A stretch of DNA of 64,000 bases from Acidobacteriota bacterium (GCA_035529075.1 DATKXK010000010.1:229401-293400), one strand, 5' to 3'. Numbered from the stretch's first letter, positions 33,439 through 43,450 are shown. The notes: generated from the sequence alone by a model not told the origin. Program-made: numbers and translations.

Positions 33439-35340
33439 GTGAACCTTTATCGACGAACATTCTCGATCATCAAGCCGTATTGGAAGCACCTGGTCACGGC
33501 CTCGCTGTCGGCGGCCCTGCACGCCTTGTTTGCGGCTCTCATGATCTGGATGGTCGGTCCGTTGCTCATGACCCTCTTCCAGGTGGAGTCTATTCCGGGT
33601 GTGACCGAAGAGCGCACGGAAATCCGTGAGCCGGCCTCGTCGCAGCCGGGGATGCCGCTTTCTGGCGGCGGCACGGTTTCCCAAGTTTCCGGTTCAATCC
33701 ACGCGGTCAAAGAATGGATGAAGGAGCGGGTCGCCACCGTCGTCGAGACCGAAACGCGCCGGGACACGCTGGTCAGGTTTTGCTGGCTGATCCTGGCGAT
33801 TGTGCTGGCCAAGAACCTGTTTCTGTACCTTCAGGGGTTCTTCATGGCCTACGTGCAGCAGTCGGTGATGCGCCGCTTCAGGGATGAGCTGTTCACCAAG
33901 TACCAGCGTTTGTCGCTGGACTATTTCCACAGCCGCCGCACGGGACAGATCATCTCGCGGGTCACCAACGACGTGGAGGTGTTGAACAACTCAATCGATA
34001 TCGGTTTCAATCGCCTTGTGACCGACGGACTCCAGGTGGTCCTGTTTTCCGCGTTCCTCGTGGTGCTGAGCTGGAAGCTGACACTGCTGGCGACGGTCAT
34101 ACTGCCGGCCGTGTTCGTGTTCATCTGGTTTGTGGGCAAGAAACTGCGCAAGTACTCGGAGCGCTCGCAGGAGCGGATGGCGGACGTCAACTCGGTGCTG
34201 GAGGAGACGGTCAGCAACATACGAATCGTCAAGGCGTTTTCCATGGAGAAGTTCGAGACGAGGAAGTTCCTGAGGTCGACGTACAACTACTTCCGGGCCC
34301 TGGTGCGCATGACGCGTATTCGCCACCTCGCCTCGCCTATCAACGACACGCTGGCCACGATTGCCGGCGTTATCATTCTCCTGTTCGCCGGGGCGCGCAT
34401 TATCGCCGGCACCGGGGAGCTTGACGCCGGTGATTTCATGACCTTCATCCTGGCCATGTTCTCCATGATCAAGCCGGTCAAGTCGCTCAGCCAGATCCAC
34501 ATGAAGCTGCAGGAAGGAATGGCCGCCAGCGAGCGCGTTTTTGACGTCCTGGACGCCGAGGAGAAAATCAAGGACACCCCCGGTGCCACGACCATCGGAC
34601 GGTTCGAGAATTCCGTAGTCTACGATGACGTGTCGTTCAGCTACAATCCCCACGAGCCGGTGCTGAGGGACATCTCGTTTGAGGTGAAAAGCGGTGAGGT
34701 CGTGGCCCTGGTCGGGCCCTCGGGAGCAGGGAAGTCAACGCTCTTTGACCTCCTGCCCCGCTTTTACGATCCGCAGGCGGGAAGGATTCTGATCGACGGG
34801 CACGACATACGCGACGCCACGATCGCGTCGTTGCGCGGGTTGATGGGGATCGTAACGCAGGAGACGTACCTGTTTAACGACACCATCAGGAACAACATCG
34901 CATACGGCCTGAACGGGGTCGTGGACGAGCGGGTCGAGGAAGCGGCGCGGATGGCCAATGCCGACGAGTTTATCACTCAGTTCGAGGATACCTATGATAC
35001 CGTTGTGGGCAATCGCGGCGTGATGCTTTCGGGCGGACAGCGGCAGCGCATCGCCATCGCCAGGGCGTTGCTGAAGAATCCGCAGATACTCATATTCGAC
35101 GAGGCGACCTCGGCGCTGGATACGGAGTCCGAGATCCTGGTTCAGGAGGCTATAGATCGCCTCATGCGAAACCGAACCACTCTCGTCATCGCGCACCGGC
35201 TGTCGACAATCAAGAACGCCGACCGAATCATGGTCATTGACCACGGCAGGATCGTGGAAAGCGGCCCTCACGACAGCCTGATGCAGCGCGACGGCCTGTA
35301 CCGGCGGCTTTACCTGATGCAGTTTCGGGACGTATCATGA
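33439..35340 (+). CDS. MsbA-like lipid/oligosaccharide ABC exporter (fused permease-ATPase)
   Basis: A 633-residue half-transporter with six membrane spans (about 1-340) and one ATPase. An extracytoplasmic loop of about 75 residues between spans one and two is longer than in E. coli MsbA. ATPase motifs are GPSGAGKST (Walker A, lysine near 432), the signature LSGGQRQRIAIARA, Walker B ILIFDEATSALD and the H-loop VIAHRLSTI. In the context of four downstream glycosyltransferases it probably flips lipid A-core or another glycolipid. It starts at GTG and shares ATGA with the next gene. Confidence 0.9.
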   Translation: MNLYRRTFSIIKPYWKHLVTASLSAALHALFAALMIWMVGPLLMTLFQVESIPGVTEERTEIREPASSQPGMPLSGGGTVSQVSGSIHAVKEWMKERVATVVETETRRDTLVRFCWLILAIVLAKNLFLYLQGFFMAYVQQSVMRRFRDELFTKYQRLSLDYFHSRRTGQIISRVTNDVEVLNNSIDIGFNRLVTDGLQVVLFSAFLVVLSWKLTLLATVILPAVFVFIWFVGKKLRKYSERSQERMADVNSVLEETVSNIRIVKAFSMEKFETRKFLRSTYNYFRALVRMTRIRHLASPINDTLATIAGVIILLFAGARIIAGTGELDAGDFMTFILAMFSMIKPVKSLSQIHMKLQEGMAASERVFDVLDAEEKIKDTPGATTIGRFENSVVYDDVSFSYNPHEPVLRDISFEVKSGEVVALVGPSGAGKSTLFDLLPRFYDPQAGRILIDGHDIRDATIASLRGLMGIVTQETYLFNDTIRNNIAYGLNGVVDERVEEAARMANADEFITQFEDTYDTVVGNRGVMLSGGQRQRIAIARALLKNPQILIFDEATSALDTESEILVQEAIDRLMRNRTTLVIAHRLSTIKNADRIMVIDHGRIVESGPHDSLMQRDGLYRRLYLMQFRDVS

Positions 35341-36467
35341 ACATTCTCTTCCTTGACGCCATCGACAGGGATACGTTCGGGGGCTATGAGAACTGGATTC
35401 TTCTCACTGCCCGGCACATGCAAATGCGGGGGCACCGGGTGACCGTGGCGGGGCGGGCGGGATCGGAATACCTGCGCCGTGCCGGCCTGCTCTCGAACGG
35501 TATCGATATTCTGGAGGTGGCTATCGGCGGCGATTTCAATCCCGCCACGATATATCGGCTCAAGTCGTTCCTTGACCGCAGAGACGTCGACGTGATGACG
35601 GTAAACTTCAACAAGGACGTCCGGCTCGGCGGCCTGGCCGCCAGATGGCACGGCGGCACCTCGGTGATCTGGCGGCTCGGCCTGGATATTACGAAAAACG
35701 GCCTGGTTCACCGTCTCCTGACTCCGCACCTGGTCGACGGGGTCATCGTTCCGTCACAGGCGCTGAAGCGTCAGGTGATAAGGCACGGGTACCTGACCGA
35801 TTCCCTGGTGCGGGTCATCCACAACGGCACCGAGATCAAGGACTTTGCCCGGCCCGATCCGGCGGCGGCGCGCCGTCTGAGAGAGGCATACGGCCTGCCG
35901 GAGCAAAGCGTGGTGGCGGTCACGGCAGGCAGGTTCGTCGACCAGAAAGGGCACGTGTACCTGGTCGAAGCCGCGCCCGAACTGATCAGGCGGCACCCCG
36001 ACCTGCGCTTCCTGTGGCTCGGGAACGGCCCGCTGGAGGGCATGTTGCGGGCAAGGCTGGATGAACTTAAGCTCAGCGATTACTTCGTGTTTGCGGGCAT
36101 GCTTGATAACATCGACACTCCGCTGGCCGGAGCGGATTTCATGATCCACCCGGCCGTCGAAGAGCCCTTCTCGCATGCCATCCTGGAAGCTATGCGGGCC
36201 GGCCTGCCGATCGTGGCTTCCCGCGTCGGCGGCACTCCCGAGGCGATAATCGATGGCGAGACCGGTTTCCTGATCTCACCGGGGCAACCACTTGCCCTTG
36301 TGAACGGCGTTGACAGGTTACTGGCGGACAGAGACAACCTTCACCGGCTGGGCCTTGCGGGACAGAAGCGGTGGCGGCAGAACTTCACGATCGAGCGAAT
36401 GGTGGACAAGGTCGAAGAGTACTTCTCGTTCGTAGCTCGAAAGGGGGAGGTTCGTGAACCGGCTTAA
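35337..36467 (+). CDS. GT4-family glycosyltransferase
   Basis: A 376-residue GT-B enzyme, ATG overlapping the ABC stop (ATGA). The C-terminal donor domain shows TAGRFVDQKGHVYLVEA and the E-x7-E motif in EEPFSHAILEAMRAGLP, followed by VGGTPEAI. The N-terminus has the glycine-rich FGGYENWILLTARHMQMRG acceptor-side loop. It adds a sugar to the outer-membrane or capsular oligosaccharide built by this operon; the sugar is unknown. The next gene begins 14 bases inside its end. Confidence 0.9.
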   Translation: MNILFLDAIDRDTFGGYENWILLTARHMQMRGHRVTVAGRAGSEYLRRAGLLSNGIDILEVAIGGDFNPATIYRLKSFLDRRDVDVMTVNFNKDVRLGGLAARWHGGTSVIWRLGLDITKNGLVHRLLTPHLVDGVIVPSQALKRQVIRHGYLTDSLVRVIHNGTEIKDFARPDPAAARRLREAYGLPEQSVVAVTAGRFVDQKGHVYLVEAAPELIRRHPDLRFLWLGNGPLEGMLRARLDELKLSDYFVFAGMLDNIDTPLAGADFMIHPAVEEPFSHAILEAMRAGLPIVASRVGGTPEAIIDGETGFLISPGQPLALVNGVDRLLADRDNLHRLGLAGQKRWRQNFTIERMVDKVEEYFSFVARKGEVREPA

Positions 36468-37569
36468 ACCGCTCGAGAAGTGGTTCAAAGCGGCCTTCTT
36501 CGGCGTCTTCCGCCGCTGGCTGCGCAAGGGGCAGAAGGACTTCCGCCCGCTCGACGGCCGGCGGATCCGGTCGGTGCTCTTTCTGAGGCCGGAGAAGATC
36601 GGCGACATGGTTATTTCATTCCCGGTCTTTGACGGTCTGAGGAAGCACTTCCCGCACATTCGCATCGCCATTCTCGGTTCGCCCCGCAACTACGAGATCA
36701 TTCGTGACGACCCCCGGTTCGATACGGTCTACCTTTACCGTAAGAACGTCATCGGCGACCTGTTCACCCTGCTGGCCATGCGGCGCGGCGGGTACGACTG
36801 CGTCGTGGACATGATCGGGAACGACTCGGTGACGGCGCTGTTTCTGTCTCAGCTCTGTGCCGACGGCAAGCCGAGAATCGGCGTGGGCAAGAAGGCGTAC
36901 CGCGAGTACTATGATTTCAATTACGATCACCGCATGGGTAATACCGGGCACATCATTGAAAACACGCTCAAGCTGCTGACCGCCCTCGGCATCGACACCG
37001 ACACCGTCGACCCTTACGCGATTCCGCATATCCGCCAGGAGGCGTGGAAGAAAATCGATGCCTTCCTGGCAGATGTTTCCGGGAGTCCCCGGCGGCCCGT
37101 CGTAGGCTACAACCTGTCGGCCGGATCGCGAACACGACTGTGGGCGAAGGAGAAATCGCTTGAGCTTATTCAGCGCATATGCGACCACGTTGAGGATTGC
37201 AGGGTCATTCTCATAACGTCTCCGGCCGATCGGCGGCGCGGCGATGAACTGCAGCGGCTCCTGGACCGGGACGGCATCCTCCAGTCGCCGCCGAATCTGA
37301 GTTTGACGGAGGTTTCGGCCCTGGTGGCCCGGCTTGATCTCCTGATTTCGCCTGACACGTCGCTGGTGCACATCGCCCGGGCGTTCAAGGTCCCGGTGGT
37401 CGGCCTGTACAGCCGCTACATGAAAAATTTCCTGCTCTGGCGGCCGTACGGCCAGGAGGTAGGGGCGGTCGTGTCCGGCAACGATGACAACATTTTCGAC
37501 ATCACCGTCGACCAGGTGTTCGGCGTGTTCACCCAGGTGCTTGAGCGATTCGAGGTGGTGAGGTCATGA
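36454..37569 (+). CDS. GT9-family (heptosyltransferase-like) glycosyltransferase
   Basis: A 371-residue GT-B enzyme of the ADP-heptose:LPS transferase family. Seen are LRPEKIGDMVISFPVFDGLR near the start, NLSAGSRTRLWAKEKSLELI mid-protein, and LISPDTSLVHIARAFKVPVV near the end. The GTG overlaps the previous gene by 14 bases and its stop shares ATGA with the next. It likely adds an inner-core sugar to lipid A or its equivalent on the cytoplasmic membrane face. Confidence 0.88.
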   Translation: MNRLKPLEKWFKAAFFGVFRRWLRKGQKDFRPLDGRRIRSVLFLRPEKIGDMVISFPVFDGLRKHFPHIRIAILGSPRNYEIIRDDPRFDTVYLYRKNVIGDLFTLLAMRRGGYDCVVDMIGNDSVTALFLSQLCADGKPRIGVGKKAYREYYDFNYDHRMGNTGHIIENTLKLLTALGIDTDTVDPYAIPHIRQEAWKKIDAFLADVSGSPRRPVVGYNLSAGSRTRLWAKEKSLELIQRICDHVEDCRVILITSPADRRRGDELQRLLDRDGILQSPPNLSLTEVSALVARLDLLISPDTSLVHIARAFKVPVVGLYSRYMKNFLLWRPYGQEVGAVVSGNDDNIFDITVDQVFGVFTQVLERFEVVRS

Positions 37570-38330
37570 GCAGGCTGTCGGTGGTGGTGATAACGAAGGA
37601 CGAGGAGAGCAACCTTGGCCGCTGCCTGGCCTCGGTGGCATGGGCTGACGAGATTGTCGTCGTTGACAACCAGTCGACCGACGATACCCGGGAGATTGCC
37701 GCCGATTTCGGCGCCAGGGTGTTCTGCCGGGAGTGGCGCGGTTTTGGTCCAGCCAAGCAGGAGGGTGCCGGCCACGCCACCGGCGACTGGATCCTCTCGC
37801 TGGACGCCGACGAGGAAGTGACGGTGCCGCTCGCTGACGAGATTCGGCGTGCCATTGGCGACCACGGCGGGACGGTCGGCTACCTGATCCCGCGGCGAAC
37901 CGAGTTTCTCGGCCGCTGGATTTACCACTGCGGCTGGTATCCGGATCCCGTCCTGCGTTTATTTCGCAAGGACAGCGGTTCGTTCAACGATGCGGTCGTT
38001 CATGAACGGGTTGAGTTGGAAGGTCCGGTCGGCCGTTTGAAATGCGAGCTTCTTCATTACAGCTACCCGTCGCTGGAGAAGTATTTCGACAAGTTCAATA
38101 GCTACACGAGCCTGGCAGCCGAGGAAGCTTACAAAAACGGCCGGAAGGCTCTGCTTCTCGATCTTGCGGTCAGGCCGATCAGCGCTTTTGTAAAGCACTA
38201 TTTCATCAAACTCGGGTTTCTCGACGGAGTAGAAGGGTTTCTTGTTTCGCTGCTGTCGTCAGGATACGTGCTGGTGAAGTATGCGAAACTGCGGGACCTT
38301 ACTCGCAAGAGAAGGACCGCTCAAAGGTAA
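37566..38330 (+). CDS. GT2-family glycosyltransferase (WaaE/KdtX-like)
   Basis: A 254-residue GT-A enzyme. The N-terminus is LSVVVITKDEESNLGRCLAS, the nucleotide-binding segment is VVDNQSTDDTREIA and the metal-binding DxD is in LSLDADEEV. The FLGRWIYHCGWYPD.VLRLF stretch is typical of the WaaE/KdtX beta-1,4-glucosyltransferase group that modifies the lipopolysaccharide core. A C-terminal amphipathic region could contact the membrane. It overlaps its upstream neighbour as ATGA. Confidence 0.9.
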   Translation: MSRLSVVVITKDEESNLGRCLASVAWADEIVVVDNQSTDDTREIAADFGARVFCREWRGFGPAKQEGAGHATGDWILSLDADEEVTVPLADEIRRAIGDHGGTVGYLIPRRTEFLGRWIYHCGWYPDPVLRLFRKDSGSFNDAVVHERVELEGPVGRLKCELLHYSYPSLEKYFDKFNSYTSLAAEEAYKNGRKALLLDLAVRPISAFVKHYFIKLGFLDGVEGFLVSLLSSGYVLVKYAKLRDLTRKRRTAQR

Positions 38331-38333
38331 GAC

Positions 38334-39368
38334 ATGGCCAGGGAGCTCGACATACAGCCCGGCGACCGCATTCTGGTCAGCCGCACGGACAGGCTCGGTG
38401 ATCTGATCCTGGCGCTGCCGTTCGTGGAAACGCTCAAGCTGCGGTACCCGGAATGCCGGATCGACGTACTGGCGTCGCTTTACGCGTCGCCCATTCTCGA
38501 GAACAACCCGCGCATTGACGGTATAGCGCGCGTCCAAAACGATCAGCTCATCATAAGCCGCAACTACAAGAAGGAGCTGCTGAGGAAAATCCGGCGGGCC
38601 GGTTACAAGGCCGTGGTGGTCCTGTACCCGGAGCGCCGCGTTTCGCACCTGCTGTATAAGGCCGAGGTGCCGAACAGGATCGGTACGGCGGGGCGGCTGC
38701 ACTCGTTTCTCTTTAACCACCATCTGTACCACTCCCGCAAAGCGAACCGGAAACACGAGTTGGAGTACAACCTGGACTTTCTCAAGTTCTTTCGCGACGG
38801 TTCCACGGTCATTACGCCGGTGGTTCACCCCAAGGATAAAGAGATTCACAACGCCCGGCGTATACTTCGCGAGCACGGTGTCTCGGGTGATTTTGCCGTT
38901 ATTCATCCGGGTTCCGGGGGATCGGCTCACGCCTGGTCGGCCGAGAACTTCCTGCGCGTCTGTCCGCTTCTGGAGAAGGCGGGTCTGCAGGTCATAGTCT
39001 CCGGTACGGAAGAAGAGGGCCGCCGGTATGAAGAACTGGCCGGCGAGCTTGATATACGGTTACGGATGATCACGGGCCGCACCGAGTTAAGGACGCTGGC
39101 CGCCGTTCTGGCGCAGGCCAGGGTTGTGATCGCGAACTCGACGGGTCCGCTGCATCTTGCTGCCGCCGTAGGAACGCGGGTGGTGGGCCTGTACCCGCTC
39201 CAGAAAGTCATGTCACCGCGCCGGTGGGGGCCGCGCGGAGCCGGACATCGAGTCATTCAGCCGGCCAGCCCGGACTGCCAGTGCCCGCCGGGAAACTGCA
39301 CGTGCATGACCACGATTTCCATCGAGCGCGTCGCTGCAGAAGCGCTCGCTGCGATAGGGGAGATGTAG
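38334..39368 (+). CDS. GT9-family (heptosyltransferase-like) glycosyltransferase
   Basis: A 344-residue second GT9 enzyme starting three bases after the GT2 stop. It shows VSRTDRLGDLILALPFVETL, the donor-binding HPGSGGSAHAWSAENF and NSTGPLHLAAAVGTRVVGLY. Four cysteines cluster near the end (PDCQCPPGNCTC), an unusual tail that could bind a metal. With the other glycosyltransferases it builds a core-like oligosaccharide. The alarmone gene starts two bases after its stop. Confidence 0.88.
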   Translation: MARELDIQPGDRILVSRTDRLGDLILALPFVETLKLRYPECRIDVLASLYASPILENNPRIDGIARVQNDQLIISRNYKKELLRKIRRAGYKAVVVLYPERRVSHLLYKAEVPNRIGTAGRLHSFLFNHHLYHSRKANRKHELEYNLDFLKFFRDGSTVITPVVHPKDKEIHNARRILREHGVSGDFAVIHPGSGGSAHAWSAENFLRVCPLLEKAGLQVIVSGTEEEGRRYEELAGELDIRLRMITGRTELRTLAAVLAQARVVIANSTGPLHLAAAVGTRVVGLYPLQKVMSPRRWGPRGAGHRVIQPASPDCQCPPGNCTCMTTISIERVAAEALAAIGEM

Positions 39369-39370
39369 CC

Positions 39371-41533
39371 GTGGCGCAGACGTGGGAGCCGATGAACCTC
39401 GCCCAGTTCATAATTCACATCGAGTCGTACAACTCGAACGTCGACATTCCGCTGATAAAGAAGGCCTACGAGTTCTCCGACGCGGCACACGCCGGCCAGA
39501 AACGGTCGTCGGGCGAGCCGTTCATCGAGCATTGTCTCGAGGTTGCCTTTATCCTGGCCGAACTGCACATGGACTCGGCCACCATCACCGCCGGTCTGCT
39601 GCACGACGTGGTCGAGGACACCGAGTACACGATTGAGAATATACGCCGGGAATTCGGAGACGAGATCGCCGAGCTCGTGGACGGCGTTACGAAGATCGGA
39701 GCCGTGCAGTTCACGTCGGTCGAGGAACAGCAGGTCGAGTACTTCCGCAAGATGCTTCTGAGCATGGCCAAGGACATCCGGGTCATCATTATCAAGCTGG
39801 CCGACCGTATGCACAACATGCGTACGTTGAGCCACCTGCCACAGGAGAAACAGCGGCGTATCGCCCAGGAGACGACCGACGTCTATGCGCCGCTGGCCCA
39901 CCGTCTGGGAATCAACCGGGCCAAGGTGGAGCTTGAAGACCTCTCGCTCAAGCACCTGAACCCCAGGGTATATCAGCAACTGGTCACACTGGTCAAGGAA
40001 CGCAAGGAGGAGCGCGAGGACTACCTGGCCGAGGTCGTCGGCCCGCTCAAGGAAGCCCTGGCCAAGGACGGCATAATCGCCTCCGTTCACGGGCGCGCCA
40101 AACACCTGGATTCCATCTACCGCAAGATTCGCCTGCGCAACGTACCCTTTGAAGAGATCTACGATCTGCTGGCCATCCGCGTGATCGTCAACTCCGAGCG
40201 CGAGTGCTACCACGCCATGGGGATAATTCACTCCATGTGGAAACCGGCGCCGGATCGCTTTCACGATTACATCGCCAATCCGAGGCCGAACGGCTACCGG
40301 TCGCTGCACACCACCGTCTACGGTCCGCGCAAGAAGACCGTGGAGGTCCAGATTCGCACCCATCAGATGCACCACGTTGCCGAGAACGGCATTGCCGCGC
40401 ACTGGCTGTACAAGGAAGGTCGCCGCGGGATGAGCAAGGATGACCAGCAGGTGGCGTGGCTGCGCAACGTCCTCGAGTGGCAGAAGGACATGACCAACCC
40501 GGCCGAGTTTATCGAGTACCTCAGGATGGACCTGTACTCGGAGGACATCTTCGTATATACGCCCAACGGTCGGCTGATCAACCTTCCCCGGGGCGCGACG
40601 CCGCTCGATTTCGCCTTTCAGGTGCATACGGAGATCGGCCTGCACTGCGCCGGCGCGAAGATCAACGGCCGGCTGCAGCCCCTCTCGACACGGCTCAGGT
40701 CGGGTGATCAGGTGGAGATAATCACCAACCCCAACCGGACGCCCTCCCACGACTGGTTGAAGCTCGTCAGGACGTCGGCCGCGCGCACGAAGATCCGACG
40801 CTGGCTGAAGCAGGCCGGGTTTGAGCAGTCACTGAACCTGGGCCGGGAAATCATCGGACGCAAGCTCAAGGAACATCGCGTACCGATGCCCGACGACGCG
40901 TTACTCCAGGAATACGCGGAGCAGCTCAACCGCAAGTCCGTACCCGATCTCTTTGCGGCCATCGGTAACGGCTCCATGGGGGCGAACAGGCTCATGCGGC
41001 TTATCATTCCGGAGGAAGAGAAGGACACCGCCGGATTCGTCGGCCGGGTGATAGAACGCCTTCGCCGGTCCAAGGGCGTCAGGGTCCAGGGACTGGAAAA
41101 CATGATGTTCCGCTTTGCCGGTTGCTGTCAGCCCGTCCCCGGGGAGGATATAGTCGGTTTTATCACGAGGGGCCGCGGCGTCACTATCCACCACGCCGAG
41201 TGCCAGGTGGCTATCGACCTCGGCAACAGCAACCCCGAACGCAAGATTGCGGTAAGCTGGGACGCCGGCAAGGATCAGTGGTTTATCGTGCAGCTCGACC
41301 TGGTGACGGAAGATCGCAAGGCCATGCTCCGGGATGTCACGCAGGCGATCGCGGATTCAAACACCAACGTCAGGGGCGCGGAGATGAAAACCACCGACGA
41401 CGGGACGGCGGTCGGACGTTTCGTGCTGGAGGTCTCCAACCTGTCACACCTGAACCGCATCATCGACAAGGTGAAGAAGGTAAAGGGGGTCGTCTCCGTC
41501 AAGCGGGCGCGCAAACGCGAGTTCTCGACGTAG
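39371..41533 (+). CDS. bifunctional (p)ppGpp synthetase/hydrolase (Rel/SpoT)
   Basis: The GTG at 39371 follows GGGGAG with eight-base spacing. The 720-residue enzyme has an N-terminal HD hydrolase domain with intact H78-D79...E82-D83 (LLHDVVEDTE). Next is a synthetase domain with PRPNGYRSLHTTVYGP and VQIRTHQMHHVAENGIAAH, then TGS (FVYTPNGRLINLPRGATPLDFAF). The helical and zinc-finger-like region contains RFAGCCQPVPGE and the C-terminus is an ACT domain. Both activities appear intact. Its place at the end of a glycolipid operon, two bases after a glycosyltransferase, is unusual and implies co-regulation of the stringent response with envelope synthesis. Confidence 0.95.
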   Translation: MAQTWEPMNLAQFIIHIESYNSNVDIPLIKKAYEFSDAAHAGQKRSSGEPFIEHCLEVAFILAELHMDSATITAGLLHDVVEDTEYTIENIRREFGDEIAELVDGVTKIGAVQFTSVEEQQVEYFRKMLLSMAKDIRVIIIKLADRMHNMRTLSHLPQEKQRRIAQETTDVYAPLAHRLGINRAKVELEDLSLKHLNPRVYQQLVTLVKERKEEREDYLAEVVGPLKEALAKDGIIASVHGRAKHLDSIYRKIRLRNVPFEEIYDLLAIRVIVNSERECYHAMGIIHSMWKPAPDRFHDYIANPRPNGYRSLHTTVYGPRKKTVEVQIRTHQMHHVAENGIAAHWLYKEGRRGMSKDDQQVAWLRNVLEWQKDMTNPAEFIEYLRMDLYSEDIFVYTPNGRLINLPRGATPLDFAFQVHTEIGLHCAGAKINGRLQPLSTRLRSGDQVEIITNPNRTPSHDWLKLVRTSAARTKIRRWLKQAGFEQSLNLGREIIGRKLKEHRVPMPDDALLQEYAEQLNRKSVPDLFAAIGNGSMGANRLMRLIIPEEEKDTAGFVGRVIERLRRSKGVRVQGLENMMFRFAGCCQPVPGEDIVGFITRGRGVTIHHAECQVAIDLGNSNPERKIAVSWDAGKDQWFIVQLDLVTEDRKAMLRDVTQAIADSNTNVRGAEMKTTDDGTAVGRFVLEVSNLSHLNRIIDKVKKVKGVVSVKRARKREFST

Positions 41534-41580
41534 GCTGCGGAACCTTTCCTGTCCCGGTGTGGCCGTCCGGCGCCCGGGCG

Positions 41581-43293
41581 CTACTTGAACTCAACCGGCA
41601 GAGCCAGCGTATCGTTGTCGCGCTCGACCAGCAAAGTGGTCGTGTCTCCCTTTCGGAACTTGCCCAGTGCGTTCATGTACGTGTAGATGTCGTCGATCAC
41701 GAGAGCGCCCATTTTGATGATGACGTCGCCTTTTATCAGACCGGCTCTCTCGCCGGGGCCGTCGGCCGACACACCGTCCACACCCAGGCCGCGAAGTTCG
41801 GAGATGAAGTCCGGCATGATGCCGAGGGTGACTGAGTAGGCGCCGCGCCTTCTGCCCGTGTCCTCGTGCTTGGTCCGTTGAAACGCCAGAAGACCGTCGT
41901 ACCCGTCGAAATGGGTGACGATGCGGTCCACCAGTCCCGCTACCCGGACTATGCCCTCCAGGTCGATCTTGTCCACCACGTCGTCCGGCGTATGGTAATC
42001 CTCGTGAGCCCCCGTAAAGAAATACAGAACCGGGATGCCCATGTTGTAGAAGGCGGTGTGATCGGAAGGGCCGGTGCCGGATTCTTTAAGGGCGAGCTTG
42101 ATATCATCCACCTGCAGACTATCGAAGAACGTCTTGAACTCGGTGCAGGTCCCGGTGCCGAAGATGGCCAGTCCTTTCTCCTGGTCCTTGAGCCGACCAA
42201 TCATATCCATGTTTATGGTCATCCGGACCGTGGAGGAATCGACCGGCATGTTTCTCACGAAGTGACCTGATCCCAGCAGGCCCTTTTCTTCGCCCGTGAG
42301 GGCGACAAAGAGATACGTGTATTTAAGCCGGCTCCGCTCGGCGCTGTACCGGCGGGCCAGTTCGAGCAGGGCGGCCACTCCGGAGCCGTTGTCATCGGCC
42401 CCGTAATGGATCTTCCTGGGCTCCTCGAGGTAGCGTGACGTCGGCCCGCCCCAGCCGAGATGATCGTAGTGAGCGGTGATAACCACAGCCGTGTCGTTGT
42501 CCGAAGGCAGGCAGGCCACGACGTTGTATCCGGTATCGCGCACGGCAATCAGCTCCGTTTGACCGGACGCGTTCACCAATCCGGGGTGGGCCAGGTCGAG
42601 GCCCAGTTTCTCCAGCCCTTTCCGACGAAGCCAGATCACGGGAATATCCTTGGGCGTAACGTGACCGCCCGCGATTGCGATCATGGTGTCGTCGTGATCC
42701 TCCGGCGTGTAGAAAAACACTCCTGTCGCCTTGTGATCCAGGGCCCGGGCAATCTTGTCGGTCAGCGAACTACAGGCGCTGAAGTCGACCGCGGAACTAT
42801 CCTCTGATTCGGGTGCGTGCCGCTTTACAATGACAGCTTTGCCTTCGACGTCTCTCCCCGCATAGTCGTCGTAACTGGAATCCTCCAGAGTGATGCCGTA
42901 ATCGACAAAGATGAAGTCGTCGAACTGAAAAGTCGTGCTTGCCGACTGCAACAGGGGTTCAAACTCTTCGTGAAGTATTAGCTCGACTTCGTTGATTGCC
43001 AAGCGGTTACGCTCGCCGACCTCGATCTTGTCGGTGAACTCGAACTCCTGAAGCCAGGACCCGGTATCTCCCTTCGGCTGCAGGTCCGCAGACTCGAAGA
43101 CTGAGACGATGTAGGCGGCCGCCTTGAATTCCCCCGGCTCGCCGGTCTCTCGGCCTTCCAGCGAGTCGGAGGCCAGAACGGAGATATGCTTGTAAATCGA
43201 ATCGGCGCTGATGGTGTAACCAAATGCCGCTGCCGGGTACAGAACCAGGGCGAGCAGAGGAACAATTGTCAGGACGAGGGTGTTTCTTTTCAT
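41581..43293 (-). CDS. secreted M28-family aminopeptidase with PA and PDZ domains
   Basis: A 570-residue exported peptidase with a signal peptide (LTIVPLLALVLYPAAAFG). A protease-associated insert lies at about 130-245. The M28 metal site is visible as TAHYDHLGWG, GADDNGSGVAALLELARR, LTGEEKGLLGSGHF, NMDMIGRL and HEDYHTPDDVVDKID, with both bridging Asp and catalytic Glu present. A PDZ domain forms the last 90 residues (DGVSADGPGERAGLIKGDVI). It probably releases N-terminal residues from peptides outside the cytoplasm. It is convergent with rel. Confidence 0.93.
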   Translation of the reverse strand: MKRNTLVLTIVPLLALVLYPAAAFGYTISADSIYKHISVLASDSLEGRETGEPGEFKAAAYIVSVFESADLQPKGDTGSWLQEFEFTDKIEVGERNRLAINEVELILHEEFEPLLQSASTTFQFDDFIFVDYGITLEDSSYDDYAGRDVEGKAVIVKRHAPESEDSSAVDFSACSSLTDKIARALDHKATGVFFYTPEDHDDTMIAIAGGHVTPKDIPVIWLRRKGLEKLGLDLAHPGLVNASGQTELIAVRDTGYNVVACLPSDNDTAVVITAHYDHLGWGGPTSRYLEEPRKIHYGADDNGSGVAALLELARRYSAERSRLKYTYLFVALTGEEKGLLGSGHFVRNMPVDSSTVRMTINMDMIGRLKDQEKGLAIFGTGTCTEFKTFFDSLQVDDIKLALKESGTGPSDHTAFYNMGIPVLYFFTGAHEDYHTPDDVVDKIDLEGIVRVAGLVDRIVTHFDGYDGLLAFQRTKHEDTGRRRGAYSVTLGIMPDFISELRGLGVDGVSADGPGERAGLIKGDVIIKMGALVIDDIYTYMNALGKFRKGDTTTLLVERDNDTLALPVEFK

Positions 43294-43450
43294 ATGCTTC
43301 TCTTATGAATGGTCCAAAATCAGAGCCGGAAGGTAGGAGATTGTCACGGCAGTGTCACGTCTTAATTGACCTGTATAGTCTTCAAAACAATTGCCGGCTT
43401 TGACTGGTAACGTATATTATGCCGAAAATGCTCCGAGAGGTGACGGTTCA

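Noticed and set aside
39257-40750. 497-codon minus-strand frame opposite rel
   Set aside because: The plus strand encodes all Rel domains; the antisense frame is a codon-bias shadow.
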